NCBI GenBank assembly: GCA_049969495.1
Contig: JBMFOT010000006.1
Coordinates: 1 to 64,000 of the forward strand
Origin: HRBIN16 sp049969495
GTDB taxonomy: Bacteria > Armatimonadota > HRBIN16
DNA length: 64,000 nt
Direction of reading: 5' to 3'
Positions 7,901-16,645 of the stretch are shown here, one piece after another. The position numbers were made by a program, and so were the translations under genes. Numbering within the stretch: the stretch's first letter is position 1; each line of letters opens with the position of its first letter. The notes below the pieces were generated by a model. That model was given only the letters and a program-made list of their open reading frames with translations. It was not told the DNA's origin and did no database searches.

Positions 7901-7929
7901 TTCAATCCAATAGTGCGAGAGGGTATAAT
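7901..7929 (+). promoter_or_regulatory. Promoter of the SRPBCC gene, likely leaderless transcript
   Basis: TTCAAT (7901-7906), 17 bases, TATAAT (7924-7929). The ATG of the next gene is at 7939, so a start site 6-8 bases after the -10 element would leave almost no leader. No ribosome site precedes that ATG, which agrees with leaderless initiation. Confidence 0.55.
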
Positions 7930-7938
7930 AAAGATGCC

Positions 7939-8397
7939 ATGAAACTCTTTCGTTTTGAAGCAGAGCAGACCATACCCGCTCCGCTGGAAGAGGTGTGGGA
8001 CTTTTTCTCCAGCCCCGCCAACCTGAAAATCATCACGCCGCCCTATATGGGCTTCGATATCCTGACGCCGGTGCCGGACAGAATGGAACCGGGCATCATT
8101 ATCGCTTATACGGTGCGCCCTCTTTTCGGAATCCCGATGTTCTGGGTGACAGAGATCACCCACGTATACCCGTTGCGCTTTTTCGTGGACGAACAGCGCT
8201 TTGGTCCCTACCGGTTCTGGCATCACAGGCATACCTTCGTGCCGGTGGAGGGCGGCGTGTACATGACCGACCTGGTGTATTATGCCCTGCCGGTTCCGGT
8301 GATAGACGGCTTGATCAATCGTCTGATAGTGCGCCCACGCATTGAGGAGATTTTTACCTTCAGGCGGCAGAAGATTATCGATCTATTCGGAGCGTGA
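7939..8397 (+). CDS. SRPBCC (START-like) ligand-binding domain protein
   Basis: 152 residues forming one SRPBCC-type domain: an N-terminal strand and helix (FEAEQTIPAPLEEVWDFFSS), SPANLKIITPP, a central PYRFWHHRHTFVP strand and a long C-terminal helix ending in a basic segment. The family binds hydrophobic ligands or acts in lipid, polyketide or stress functions. No catalytic motif fixes a substrate here. Encoded alone between a divergent sensor-like gene and a convergent transglycosylase. The family is well supported; the role is unknown. Confidence 0.8.
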   Translation: MKLFRFEAEQTIPAPLEEVWDFFSSPANLKIITPPYMGFDILTPVPDRMEPGIIIAYTVRPLFGIPMFWVTEITHVYPLRFFVDEQRFGPYRFWHHRHTFVPVEGGVYMTDLVYYALPVPVIDGLINRLIVRPRIEEIFTFRRQKIIDLFGA

Positions 8398-8404
8398 GAG
8401 CAGG

Positions 8405-9418
8405 TCACTTCATCCCGCACAGCTGCTTGTACAGCTCGATCACCCGCTTCACGTAGGTCTGCGTTTCGCGGTAGGGGGGTACGCCGCCGTATTTGCGCAC
8501 CGCGCCGGAGCCGGCGTTATACGCCGCCATCGCGAGGATGATGTCATTCCAGCTCACGGTGCCCTCGCGGTAGGCACGACCGCCGGAATAGGTGTTCAAA
8601 TGCCCATGTAGCAAACGTATCGCCCCCGCCAGGTTCTGTACCGGGTCAAAGGGGTTGCTCACTCCCAGACCGCGCGCGGTGCCCGGCATGAGCTGCCCCA
8701 ACCCCATCGCCCCCGCACGCGACACCGCTTCGGGGCGGAACCCCGACTCCGCCAGCACCATCGCCACCACCAGACGCGGGTCGACGCGGTAATACCAGCT
8801 GAACGCGAGGATGCTGTTGGTAATCACCTCTACCTGCTGGGGCTTGAGTTTTGGATTGAAGCGTGAGATGGCACGTGCATACGCATCGTACACCGCACTG
8901 TGCCACTGCTCAAAGGTGATTACCGCTCCCTGACTGGTGCGCACAGGGGTATTGAAGCGCGAGGTAAGGACGCGAGCAGTGCGCTGAGGAGGCTTCACTG
9001 CTTCCTGCCTCTTTCCCTGCTGTGCCTCCCATTGCGCGATGTCCGCTTCATGCGCGGCATGAACCAGCTCCACGTCGCTCAGCCCGACCAGATTGCCTTC
9101 CCCGATGCGCAGAAGCACCCGCAGCTGTGCTCCCAGCTGCTCCTGCAGCGGCTGGCTGGTACGCGGACACACCGACGCGCCATCCGCCGACTGAAGCACC
9201 ACCACCTGCGCATCGCCTACCCGACTGACGCCTTTCACGGTGGCGGTCAGCTCCACCACCCTGCCCCGATACACATCTACGTTCTGCTGCAGATAGCTGA
9301 TTCCGCCCACCGGCGTCGCCTTCAGGCTCTGGCGAGCTTTCAGAAAGCCCGTCACATCCGCCCGCAGCGGCGCACTCCAGCATAGCAGCAGTACTGTCCA
9401 TACCCACCAGGCACGCAT
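8405..9418 (-). CDS. Exported lytic transglycosylase (SLT domain)
   Basis: 337 residues with a signal peptide (1-20) and a C-terminal SLT domain (about 195-330). The catalytic glutamate is in LAESGFRPEAVS, followed by GAMGLGQLMPGTARGLG and AAYNAGSGAVRKYGG, the three classical motifs. The middle region (about 25-130) may be a small OB-like domain (GRVVELTATVKGVS). The enzyme cleaves glycan strands of peptidoglycan to 1,6-anhydro products in the periplasm. The next gene downstream on this strand begins only after a convergent SRPBCC gene, so it ends its unit. Confidence 0.92.
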   Translation of the reverse strand: MRAWWVWTVLLLCWSAPLRADVTGFLKARQSLKATPVGGISYLQQNVDVYRGRVVELTATVKGVSRVGDAQVVVLQSADGASVCPRTSQPLQEQLGAQLRVLLRIGEGNLVGLSDVELVHAAHEADIAQWEAQQGKRQEAVKPPQRTARVLTSRFNTPVRTSQGAVITFEQWHSAVYDAYARAISRFNPKLKPQQVEVITNSILAFSWYYRVDPRLVVAMVLAESGFRPEAVSRAGAMGLGQLMPGTARGLGVSNPFDPVQNLAGAIRLLHGHLNTYSGGRAYREGTVSWNDIILAMAAYNAGSGAVRKYGGVPPYRETQTYVKRVIELYKQLCGMK

Positions 9419-9460
9419 TACTCACCCTCTCCCACAGGGTCAAGCAACAGCTACACAGGG

Positions 9461-11782
9461 TTATTCCATATTTCGATTCTCGGCACGCAACCTCCTGCTA
9501 GTGCAACACGCACACCCCACCAGCCACCCCACCGCAACCAGCGCAAGATAAAGGCACACCTTCAACAGCGCGGGAGCGAAGCGCAGGGTGATTTCCTGCG
9601 CTCCGTCGACAACCTGCACCCGCTGGAAAGTGCCGTCCAGCGGTTCTATGGCTCCCGATGGCTCCGCTTCCCAACCCGGGTAAAAGGTCTGCATCACATG
9701 CAGTTCCCGTGCCCCATCAGGTAGAAACACCTGCAGGCGGTTGCATCCCTGCCAGCGGAAGGCGCATTGGTGACCATCTGCGGTGCGAACCCATGAGCGT
9801 GCGCCGGGCACCTCGTAAAGCCTTCCCTCCGGGCTGTCGTGGATAAGACGTAAGCCATGCTCAGCAAGCGGTTGCAACGAAAGCACATAGCGTACCCCCA
9901 CGTTTGCGAGCAAGTCTGCAGGGGCACGCCAACCCAGCGCCATATTGCCGTTTTCCACCGGTGCAGAATCTCTGCCGTTTAAACCGTCCAGCCAGCGTTT
10001 TGCGTGCAGAGGCATCAGCGAGTCGTAGATTTGCAGGTCGTACAACCCCGCTGCCGTCGCCAGATTAGGGGGCAGTATCGCCAGCGGTGCGCGATAGAGG
10101 CTCCAGCCCCTCTGCACCGCGAAGATGCGCCACTTGCCATCGGTTAGCGATTGCAGCCGCTCCACCAGCGACGTATCAGGGTAAACGCTTTGAGCGGAGG
10201 CGAGCGGATTGTAGCCCATCCCTGCCATCCACAGGCTGCCCAGCACGCAGGTAACTGCGACCACGTGCGTGAGCAGAGGGCTCCAGCCGCGCTTCTGCCC
10301 GAAGAGTACCGCTCCCGCAGCCAGCGCGGATAGCGCCAGTCCCTGCAACAGCAGAGGAGCCTGCGAGGAGAACAGCTCGGCAAACGCCTCTTCGCCCAGC
10401 GATTCCACGCTCAACGCTCTTGCCGAAAGAGTGCCTGTGACGAACAGCGCCAGAAGAACGCCAATCGCCGACAACCATTGCTTACGTGAAGCGGTGGTCA
10501 GTTCGTCCATGCCCGCTCCTGCCAGCAACGCGACACCAAACGCCCACAGCACGAGCACGCGCGCGGGAGAGCCGGTGCCGCTGAAACCGGGCACGCCAAA
10601 GTAGAGCAAGGCGTTCAGAGGTGTGCCCAGAGCCAGAAGCATTGCCAGCACCGCCAGCAACAGCGCGTAAAGACGCCATGCGGAACGGCGGCTGAAAAGC
10701 CCTAAAGCCGCCAGCAGAAGCGTGGGTACACCCACGAAGCAGGCAAACTCAGCGTAATTGCCTTTGCCCCAGTAGGTGCTGACATCGGGCTCGTCGGTGC
10801 GGGCGACGCCCGGGTGACCGAAGAAGTCCGGTAGGAAGAGGGTGATGAGATGGGCGAGGGGCATGGCACTGCCCACGTAGGCGGAGTACCCTTCCGCTGT
10901 TGCGGGGGCGCGCCGGTGGGAGAAGCGTGACATCTCCACAGCAGGCAGTACCTGCGGCGCGCTCAGTGCAAGGGCAAGCACGAAGGCGAGCATAAAGCCT
11001 CCTGCTGTCATCCCTCTCCCTGTGGGAGAGGGGCTGGGGGAGAGGTTTCTTCGGCACAGGAACGCCAAGCATACCACCACCAGTATCCCCGCCCCCAGCA
11101 CGTAAAACGCAATCTGCAGATGCCCTGCCAGCAAGCAGAAGCCCATCGTTGTGCCCCACCATGTGGCGCGATGCAGTGTCGGCTGGGCTGTCCATCGAGC
11201 GGCTGTCAGCACAACCCACGGCAACCATGAAGCTGTCGCCGGCACGGAGGGCAGATACTGCCACGTAACCATCCACAGAGAGAAAGCGAAGACCATCGCG
11301 CCTACCAGCGCAGAGGCGAACCCTACACCTGCTTGCCTGCGCATCAGCAACCAGGTGCCCATCCCCGCCCACCACAGATGCCACGCCGCAAGCCATCCGA
11401 ACGCCCTTTCCTGAAGCCAGGCAAACAGCACGTTTGGCGGGTAGAAGATGGCGGACTGACTGTTGGCGTAGAGGGGATAACCCATGCCCTGGTGGGGGTT
11501 CCACAGGGGCAACCATCCTTCGCGCCACATCTTGGCGGTGTACAACCGCCACACGCCGAACTGCGCCGCGCCATCCCACATCAGCGGGTTCCAGGGAGGC
11601 GGCGTCTCGGTGGAAAGGGCACGATAGGGGTACACATGAAATAACAGGCGTGTGGGAAGCCACACACGCCCGCCTGTCAGCACAGGAAAGAGAAACCACC
11701 ACACCAGCAGAGCTAGTATCAGCCCCGCCAGCGCGGTTTCTCTAGAACTGGAGAAACTGGATTTGCTTGAGCGCGACCTCAT
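9461..11782 (-). CDS. YfhO-like multi-pass membrane protein
   Basis: About 773 residues. An N-terminal membrane segment and a conserved loop (LWNPHQGMGYPLYANSQSA) precede roughly a dozen hydrophobic helices, then an extracytoplasmic C-terminal domain (VMQTFYPGWEAEPSG) and a final helix. This is the YfhO/DUF6541 layout; YfhO is implicated in glycosylation of teichoic acids in Bacillus. The start is uncertain. I chose the ATG at 11782, which overlaps the TPR gene by 41 bases; the frame extends further to 11863. Residues around NLSPSPSPTGRGMT come from an inserted palindromic repeat. Confidence 0.75.
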   Translation of the reverse strand: MRSRSSKSSFSSSRETALAGLILALLVWWFLFPVLTGGRVWLPTRLLFHVYPYRALSTETPPPWNPLMWDGAAQFGVWRLYTAKMWREGWLPLWNPHQGMGYPLYANSQSAIFYPPNVLFAWLQERAFGWLAAWHLWWAGMGTWLLMRRQAGVGFASALVGAMVFAFSLWMVTWQYLPSVPATASWLPWVVLTAARWTAQPTLHRATWWGTTMGFCLLAGHLQIAFYVLGAGILVVVCLAFLCRRNLSPSPSPTGRGMTAGGFMLAFVLALALSAPQVLPAVEMSRFSHRRAPATAEGYSAYVGSAMPLAHLITLFLPDFFGHPGVARTDEPDVSTYWGKGNYAEFACFVGVPTLLLAALGLFSRRSAWRLYALLLAVLAMLLALGTPLNALLYFGVPGFSGTGSPARVLVLWAFGVALLAGAGMDELTTASRKQWLSAIGVLLALFVTGTLSARALSVESLGEEAFAELFSSQAPLLLQGLALSALAAGAVLFGQKRGWSPLLTHVVAVTCVLGSLWMAGMGYNPLASAQSVYPDTSLVERLQSLTDGKWRIFAVQRGWSLYRAPLAILPPNLATAAGLYDLQIYDSLMPLHAKRWLDGLNGRDSAPVENGNMALGWRAPADLLANVGVRYVLSLQPLAEHGLRLIHDSPEGRLYEVPGARSWVRTADGHQCAFRWQGCNRLQVFLPDGARELHVMQTFYPGWEAEPSGAIEPLDGTFQRVQVVDGAQEITLRFAPALLKVCLYLALVAVGWLVGCACCTSRRLRAENRNME
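11012..11046 (-). repeat. Palindromic dispersed repeat inside the YfhO gene
   Basis: CCCTCTCCC-TGT-GGGAGAGGG (11012-11032) with a further GGGGCTGGGGGAGAGG flank. It is read in frame as NLSPSPSPTGRGMT, a peptide known as the translation of a widespread intergenic repeat. Related CCTCTCC/GGAGAGG hairpins occur at 34566, 38521 and 39136. Confidence 0.8.
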
Positions 11783-12095
11783 TGGTAGGGTCCTGGCGCA
11801 ACACCTCCTCGAACTGTGCGCGAGCTTCCTCGTACATGCCGAGCATCGCGTAGGTGAGCGCAAGGTCGTTGCGGATGACCACGTTGCGCCCGTCTATCTG
11901 CACCGCCCGTTCCAGCTCCGCCAGCGACTGTTCGAACTCCCCGATAAACCCCAGCACCAGCCCGAGTTGATGGTGCGCCTCCGCGTTGTTGGGAGCCAGC
12001 TGTACTGCCTGCCGCAACTCCGCCAGCGCTTCATCATACTGCCCGTTGATTTTATACGCGACGCCGCGCTCGATATGGGACTGTACATCCCCCAT
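11742..12095 (-). CDS. Small TPR-repeat protein
   Basis: 117 residues comprising three tetratricopeptide repeats (for example GQYDEALAELRQAVQLAPNN, then LGFIGEFEQSLAELERAVQ and LGMYEEARAQFEEVLRQDP). TPR proteins are scaffolds for protein contacts. No signal peptide is visible, so it is probably cytoplasmic. It overlaps the start of the YfhO-like gene, suggesting joint translation and perhaps joint function in a surface-polymer process. Upstream (12096-12255) there is only AT-rich non-coding sequence after gcvPA. Confidence 0.8.
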   Translation of the reverse strand: MGDVQSHIERGVAYKINGQYDEALAELRQAVQLAPNNAEAHHQLGLVLGFIGEFEQSLAELERAVQIDGRNVVIRNDLALTYAMLGMYEEARAQFEEVLRQDPTNEVALKQIQFLQF

Positions 12096-12255
12096 AGCCC
12101 GGTAGCCCTCCAGTTTCAGGTGTCCCTCATCCGCACTGTTGATGAGATAATAAATAATGAATCCACATCTCCCCGCTACCCTACCCTTCGAGCGATAGCG
12201 TCACCCAAAGTATAGCAAGTTTCCACTATAAAAGCAAGATGTGTCCCGGGCGCGA

Positions 12256-13599
12256 TTACTCCTCGCTAAGCGTTCGGCGCAGCGCCTGTACGAAATCGTC
12301 CATCTCCTGACGGGTGCGCTTTTCGGTGACCGCTATCAACAGATGATGCTCTCGCCACTGCTCGTAACGGCTCAGCGGCAATCCTGCCAGATAGTCCGGC
12401 AGCAACGCATGCACCACCTCCTCCGCTGGACGCGGCAGGCTAACAGCAAACTCTTTGAAGAAGCACGTCTGCGGGTAGACCAGCTGCACCCCCGGCAGCT
12501 CTGCCAACCGTTTTGCCAGATAGTGCGCCTTCTGCAGGCACAAGTTTGCTACATGGCGCAAGCCCTGCTTGCCCATTGCGCTCAGGTAGACGGCTGCCGC
12601 CAGCGCCATCAACGCTTCGTTGGTGCAGATGTTGGAGGTTGCCCGCTCGCGACGGATGTCCTGCTCGCGCGTGCGCAACGTCATGACGAAGCCTCTGCGT
12701 CCCTCCACGTCTACCGTTTCGCCGATGATGCGTCCGGGCAGGCGGCGGATGTACTCCTCTTTGCACGCATAGAACCCCAACAGCGGACCACCGAAGCCCA
12801 TTGCCAGCCCCAACGGCTGTCCTTCGCCGACCACCACATCCACGCCATATTCGCCAGGCGGTTTCAGGATGCCCAGCGCGATGGGGTCTACCGTCACGAT
12901 AGCCAGTGCATTGCGCTCGTGCGCTCGCGCGGTCAGCTCCGCCATCGGCTCCAGGTTGCCGAAGAAGTTGGGGTTTTGCCACAACACGCACGCTGCGTCA
13001 TCGGCTACCGAGGTGTCCGGTAAGGTAACGCCATTCTCACCGCAGGGGATTTCCTGCACCTCCAGGTCGGCGGCGCGGGCGTAAGTGCGCACAACATGGC
13101 GGTAATGTGGATGCACGCCCTGCGATATCACAATCCGCCTGCGCCCCGTGTGGTGCCATGCCATCAGCGCGGCTTCCGCCAATGCCGTTGCCCCGTCATA
13201 CATGGAGGCGTTGCTCACCGGCATACCGGTCAGCTGGCATATCATCGTCTGGTACTCGAACATCGCTTGCAGGATGCCCTGGCTGACCTCCGGCTGGTAG
13301 GGTGTATAGGCGGTGAGGAACTCACCGCGCGAGAGGATGGCTTCGATGATCGCTGGTGCGAAATGGTCATAGATTCCCGCCCCCAAAAAGGGGACGCACT
13401 TCGATGTATCGATGTTCTGGGAGGCGAGGCGTTGCATGTGCGCCTGCAGGGCAATTTCGTCCATGCCTCTGGGCAAGTTCAACAATCCCTTGAAGCGCAG
13501 TTCCTCCGGTATCTCCGCGAACAGGTCGTCGATGCTTCCCACGCCGATGGCGCGAAGCATCCTCTCTCGATCGGCATCGGTGTGCGGAATGTAGGTCAT
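12256..13599 (-). CDS. gcvPA: Glycine dehydrogenase (decarboxylating) subunit 1
   Basis: N-terminal half-type P protein of the glycine cleavage system, 447 residues. Signatures include YIPHTDADRERML at the start, CVPFLGAGIYDHFAPAII, YTPYQPEVSQGILQAMFEYQT and SNASMYDGATALAEAALMA. The P protein decarboxylates glycine with PLP and passes the aminomethyl group to lipoyl-GcvH. The PLP lysine resides in subunit 2 (GcvPB), which is not beside this gene: 160 non-coding bases and a TPR gene follow. The start codon overlaps the gcvH stop (ATGA). Confidence 0.96.
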   Translation of the reverse strand: MTYIPHTDADRERMLRAIGVGSIDDLFAEIPEELRFKGLLNLPRGMDEIALQAHMQRLASQNIDTSKCVPFLGAGIYDHFAPAIIEAILSRGEFLTAYTPYQPEVSQGILQAMFEYQTMICQLTGMPVSNASMYDGATALAEAALMAWHHTGRRRIVISQGVHPHYRHVVRTYARAADLEVQEIPCGENGVTLPDTSVADDAACVLWQNPNFFGNLEPMAELTARAHERNALAIVTVDPIALGILKPPGEYGVDVVVGEGQPLGLAMGFGGPLLGFYACKEEYIRRLPGRIIGETVDVEGRRGFVMTLRTREQDIRRERATSNICTNEALMALAAAVYLSAMGKQGLRHVANLCLQKAHYLAKRLAELPGVQLVYPQTCFFKEFAVSLPRPAEEVVHALLPDYLAGLPLSRYEQWREHHLLIAVTEKRTRQEMDDFVQALRRTLSEE

Positions 13600-13988
13600 G
13601 CCTTTTGACGCTCCTCGATGTATGCCGCGTATTGTTCAGCGGTGAGCAGTTTGTCCACCTCGGACGGGTCTGCCAGTTGCACCTTGATCAGCCAGCCTTC
13701 GCCGTACGGGTCTTCGTTCAGCACTTCCGAACGCTGGGTCACAGCAGAGTTTGCCTCAAGCACCTCTCCTGCTACCGGTGCGTACAGGTCTGCCACTGCC
13801 TTCACCGACTCCACTGTGCCGAACATCTCCTCTGCTTGCAGCACCCGCCCTGGCTCCGGCAGTTCCACATACACGATGTCGCCCAGCTCGGACTGAGCGT
13901 AATCGGTGATGCCAATGGTGGCAATATCGCCCTCCACGCGCACCCATTCGTCGGTTTTGGAGTATCGTAAGTCGCTCGGGATGTTCAT
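13596..13988 (-). CDS. gcvH: Glycine cleavage system H protein
   Basis: Lipoyl carrier of the glycine cleavage system, 130 residues. The lipoylated lysine lies in GTVESVKAVADLYAPVAG, with TDEWVRVEGDIATIGITDYA before it and NEDPYGEGWLIKVQ after. I use the ATG at 13988 because GGAGGTGA lies immediately upstream and the product then starts MNIPSDLRYSKTDEW. The ATGs at 14003 and 14000 would read through that ribosome site. Lies between gcvT and gcvPA with a four-base overlap to gcvPA. Confidence 0.96.
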   Translation of the reverse strand: MNIPSDLRYSKTDEWVRVEGDIATIGITDYAQSELGDIVYVELPEPGRVLQAEEMFGTVESVKAVADLYAPVAGEVLEANSAVTQRSEVLNEDPYGEGWLIKVQLADPSEVDKLLTAEQYAAYIEERQKA

Positions 13989-14005
13989 GTTCACCTCCAT
14001 CATCT

Positions 14006-15094
14006 TTAGACGTGACTGACGAAACGTCGCGATACAATGCGTGCAGGCACGGGCTTGCCACGCACGTCCACCTGCACCTCGTTGCCCATTCTGGAATGTT
14101 CACTGCTCACAAACGCCATGGCGATGCTTCTCTCCAGAGTGGGCGAGAAGGTTCCGCTGGTTATTTCGCCAACGGTCTGCTCGTTTACCTGCACGGGATA
14201 GCCCTGCCGCGCCACCATGCGCCCTTCCACCTCCAGCCCCACCAGCTTGCGAGTGGGACCCTGTTCACGAATGCGGCGGATAACCTCCGCCCCGATGAAC
14301 TCTTTGTTCTTGCTGACCACCCAGCTCAGCCCCGCCTCGATGGGGTTGATGTGTTCGTTCAGCTCGTGTCCATACAGAGGGTATCCTGCCTCGATGCGCA
14401 GTACATCTCTCGCACCCAGCCCACAAGGCACTGCTCCCGCCTCGTGCAGGGCGTTCCACAACGGTTCCGCCGCCGAAGCGTCGAGAATCAGCTCCACACC
14501 GTCCTCGCCCGTGTAGCCGGTACGCGCCACCAGCATCGGGTACCCGCTCCACCGACTGCTTGTCACATGGAAGCGGGGCAGTTCCGCCAGATTCTGTGCG
14601 AAGAGACGGCTCACCAGATCGATGGCTTTCGGACCCTGCACGGCTATCATGGCGGTCTGTACGGTGGCATCCTCCAGAGTAACCGATGGCGGCAAATGCT
14701 GTTGTATCCACCCCTTATCTTTGCCGGCGTTGGCGGCGTTGACCACCACCAGCAGGTGGTCGGAAGAGAGGCGGTAGACGATGATGTCATCGATGACCCC
14801 GCCATGCGGGTTGGTGAGCAGGGAGTACTGCGCCGCGCCGTCGGTCAAAGCGGAAACATCGTTGGTGGTCAGTCTGTCAAGGGCGGGGATGGCTTCCGCG
14901 CCTCGCAAATGGAACCTGCCCATGTGGCTGATGTCGAATAGGCCCACGTTTTCGCGCACCGCGCGTGCCTCCTGGATGATGCCGCCGTATTGCACGGGCA
15001 TCCACCATCCGGCAAACTCCACCATGCGCGCCCCCATCTGGGGATGAATCTCGGCAAGGGGGGTGCGTCGCAGCTCACCGCTTTCTGTTGCCAT
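14006..15094 (-). CDS. gcvT: Aminomethyltransferase (glycine cleavage T protein)
   Basis: Transfers the aminomethyl carbon from GcvH to tetrahydrofolate, giving 5,10-methylene-THF and ammonia. 362 residues with the T-protein motifs MVEFAGWWMPVQY, ISHMGRFHLRG, TGYTGEDGVELI and the folate-site region ARDVLRIEAGYPLYGHEL. A strong AAGGAGG precedes the ATG. The gene starts inside the last 20 bases of the DUF2993 gene, so it is continuous with the liv genes upstream. Confidence 0.97.
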   Translation of the reverse strand: MATESGELRRTPLAEIHPQMGARMVEFAGWWMPVQYGGIIQEARAVRENVGLFDISHMGRFHLRGAEAIPALDRLTTNDVSALTDGAAQYSLLTNPHGGVIDDIIVYRLSSDHLLVVVNAANAGKDKGWIQQHLPPSVTLEDATVQTAMIAVQGPKAIDLVSRLFAQNLAELPRFHVTSSRWSGYPMLVARTGYTGEDGVELILDASAAEPLWNALHEAGAVPCGLGARDVLRIEAGYPLYGHELNEHINPIEAGLSWVVSKNKEFIGAEVIRRIREQGPTRKLVGLEVEGRMVARQGYPVQVNEQTVGEITSGTFSPTLERSIAMAFVSSEHSRMGNEVQVDVRGKPVPARIVSRRFVSHV

Positions 15095-15926
15095 AGATAC
15101 CTCCTTGTTCGCGGGGCGGCACCGTTGCCCGCCCGATAAGCTTTAAGAAGCCGTCTCCCTGTTCCACGCGCTCCACCACGAACGCGCCGCCAAGGCGCAG
15201 GTCGCGTTCCACATCCAGCACCGGATTCAGCGCAGCAACTATCTTTTGCACAACTACCGGTGGAAGCTCTTCGCCCTCCACACGCACCTGCACGTTTTCT
15301 ACCACCATCTGCCGACCATCGCGCACGCCCACACCGCCTGTTGCCTCAAACCGCCACGGGGCGAGCAACGCCACCAGCTCCCCCGTGATACGCACCTCCG
15401 AAGGCGTTACCTGAACACGCGCAGAGCGCACCTCCGGCAGGCGGCGTTTTACAAACTCGGTGAGGCTTTCTTCATCGAGGGTCACCCATCCGTTACCCCA
15501 GCCCGCGCTAAACAGGCGGATGCGCAGACGAAACGCTGCCTCTCTGGAATCCAGTGAGATATCGGGTATGGTTGCTTCTAGATGGCGCACAGGAAACCCG
15601 CCCAGATGGAAATCCTCCAGCACAATCTGCACACTGTCCGCTTTGCCGCGCCAGGCGGGAACCGGCGGTTCGGTGAAAAAAGGCATCTGCGCGGTGTGAA
15701 AGCCGGAGGCATGAACCCGAATGGTTTCTGCCCTTGCCAGCAACACGCCCAGTGCGCCCCATCTGGGCTGAATCTGCACCTGTACCTGCCCGCTGCCACC
15801 CAGTTGATGCAGTATCTGGCGCTCTGCCGCCCGTTCCAGCCGACGGGTGTACTCTTTGGCGCCACCGATCAGCAGCAACAAGATTACGGCACCCCTGACG
15901 ATGTCCTTTGTGTTGATCGGGTTCAC
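15075..15926 (-). CDS. DUF2993 (LmeA-type) membrane-anchored protein
   Basis: 283 residues with one N-terminal membrane helix (DIVRGAVILLLLIGG) and a DUF2993 body, in which long amphipathic strands alternate as in VTPSEVRITGELVALLAPWR. Related LmeA proteins of actinobacteria bind phospholipid in the periplasm. Starts with GTG overlapping the livF stop (GTGA) and overlaps the gcvT start, so it sits as a bridge between transporter and glycine-cleavage genes. Function here is unknown. Confidence 0.75.
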   Translation of the reverse strand: MNPINTKDIVRGAVILLLLIGGAKEYTRRLERAAERQILHQLGGSGQVQVQIQPRWGALGVLLARAETIRVHASGFHTAQMPFFTEPPVPAWRGKADSVQIVLEDFHLGGFPVRHLEATIPDISLDSREAAFRLRIRLFSAGWGNGWVTLDEESLTEFVKRRLPEVRSARVQVTPSEVRITGELVALLAPWRFEATGGVGVRDGRQMVVENVQVRVEGEELPPVVVQKIVAALNPVLDVERDLRLGGAFVVERVEQGDGFLKLIGRATVPPREQGGIYGNRKR

Positions 15927-16645
15927 TCTCCCAAGTAGGCGCTGCGCACTGCCTCGTTACGCAGCAGATTCTCGGCGACATCTTCCAACACGACCTCACC
16001 GGTTTCCAGTACATATCCCCGATGCGCAAGGTGCAGCGCCATGTGTGCGTTTTGCTCTACCAACAGCACCGTTGTGCCCTCACGGTTGATACTCGCGATG
16101 GTGCGGAATATTTCCTGAACCAGGTTTGGCGCCAGCCCCAGCGACGGCTCGTCCAGCATCAACAGCTTGGGACGAGACATTAATGCCCTGCCAATTGCCA
16201 GCATCTGTTGCTCACCGCCTGAAAGCGTGCCTGCGATTTGATGTTCTCGCTCTTTCAAGCGCGGAAAGATACTGAACACCCTCTCGAAATCCTGCACCAG
16301 CGTGTCGGGGTTACTGTGCGTGTAGGCGCCCAGCAGCAAATTTTCCCGCACGGTCATATTGGCGAAGATACGTCTCCCCTCAGGAGCATGGCATAAACCG
16401 CGACGGACGATCTCGTGAGGTGGTTCTCGGGTGATATCCTCTCCATCAAAGATGATGGTTCCGCTGCTGGGACGTATCAATCCACTGATGGTACGCAAAA
16501 AGGTGCTTTTGCCTGCACCGTTTGCCCCCACAATGGTGACGATCTCGCCTTTTTCCACGTAAAGGGAGACGTCGCGCAGCGCGTGGATGGGCCCATAGCG
16601 CACGTTGAGCATTTCGACTTCCAGTATCTTCTCGTGAGCGTTCAT
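15923..16645 (-). CDS. livF: Branched-chain amino acid ABC transporter ATPase LivF
   Basis: ABC ATPase of 240 residues with Walker A GANGAGKST, signature LSGGEQQMLAIGRAL and Walker B LLMLDEPSLGLAP; the region GEIVTIVGANGAGKSTFLRT is typical of LivF rather than LivG. Powers uptake with LivG and the LivHM permease. The start at 16645 overlaps the livG stop (ATGA); the longer upstream frame to 16756 lies wholly in livG. Followed by the DUF2993 gene with a four-base overlap. Confidence 0.95.
   Translation of the reverse strand: MNAHEKILEVEMLNVRYGPIHALRDVSLYVEKGEIVTIVGANGAGKSTFLRTISGLIRPSSGTIIFDGEDITREPPHEIVRRGLCHAPEGRRIFANMTVRENLLLGAYTHSNPDTLVQDFERVFSIFPRLKEREHQIAGTLSGGEQQMLAIGRALMSRPKLLMLDEPSLGLAPNLVQEIFRTIASINREGTTVLLVEQNAHMALHLAHRGYVLETGEVVLEDVAENLLRNEAVRSAYLGE

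Noticed and set aside
12241..13023. Long plus-strand open frame opposite gcvPA (and similar long frames opposite ffh, gcvT, the porins, the GTs)
   Set aside because: They mirror the codon structure of a clear gene on the other strand, have Arg/His/Gln-rich random-looking products and no ribosome sites.
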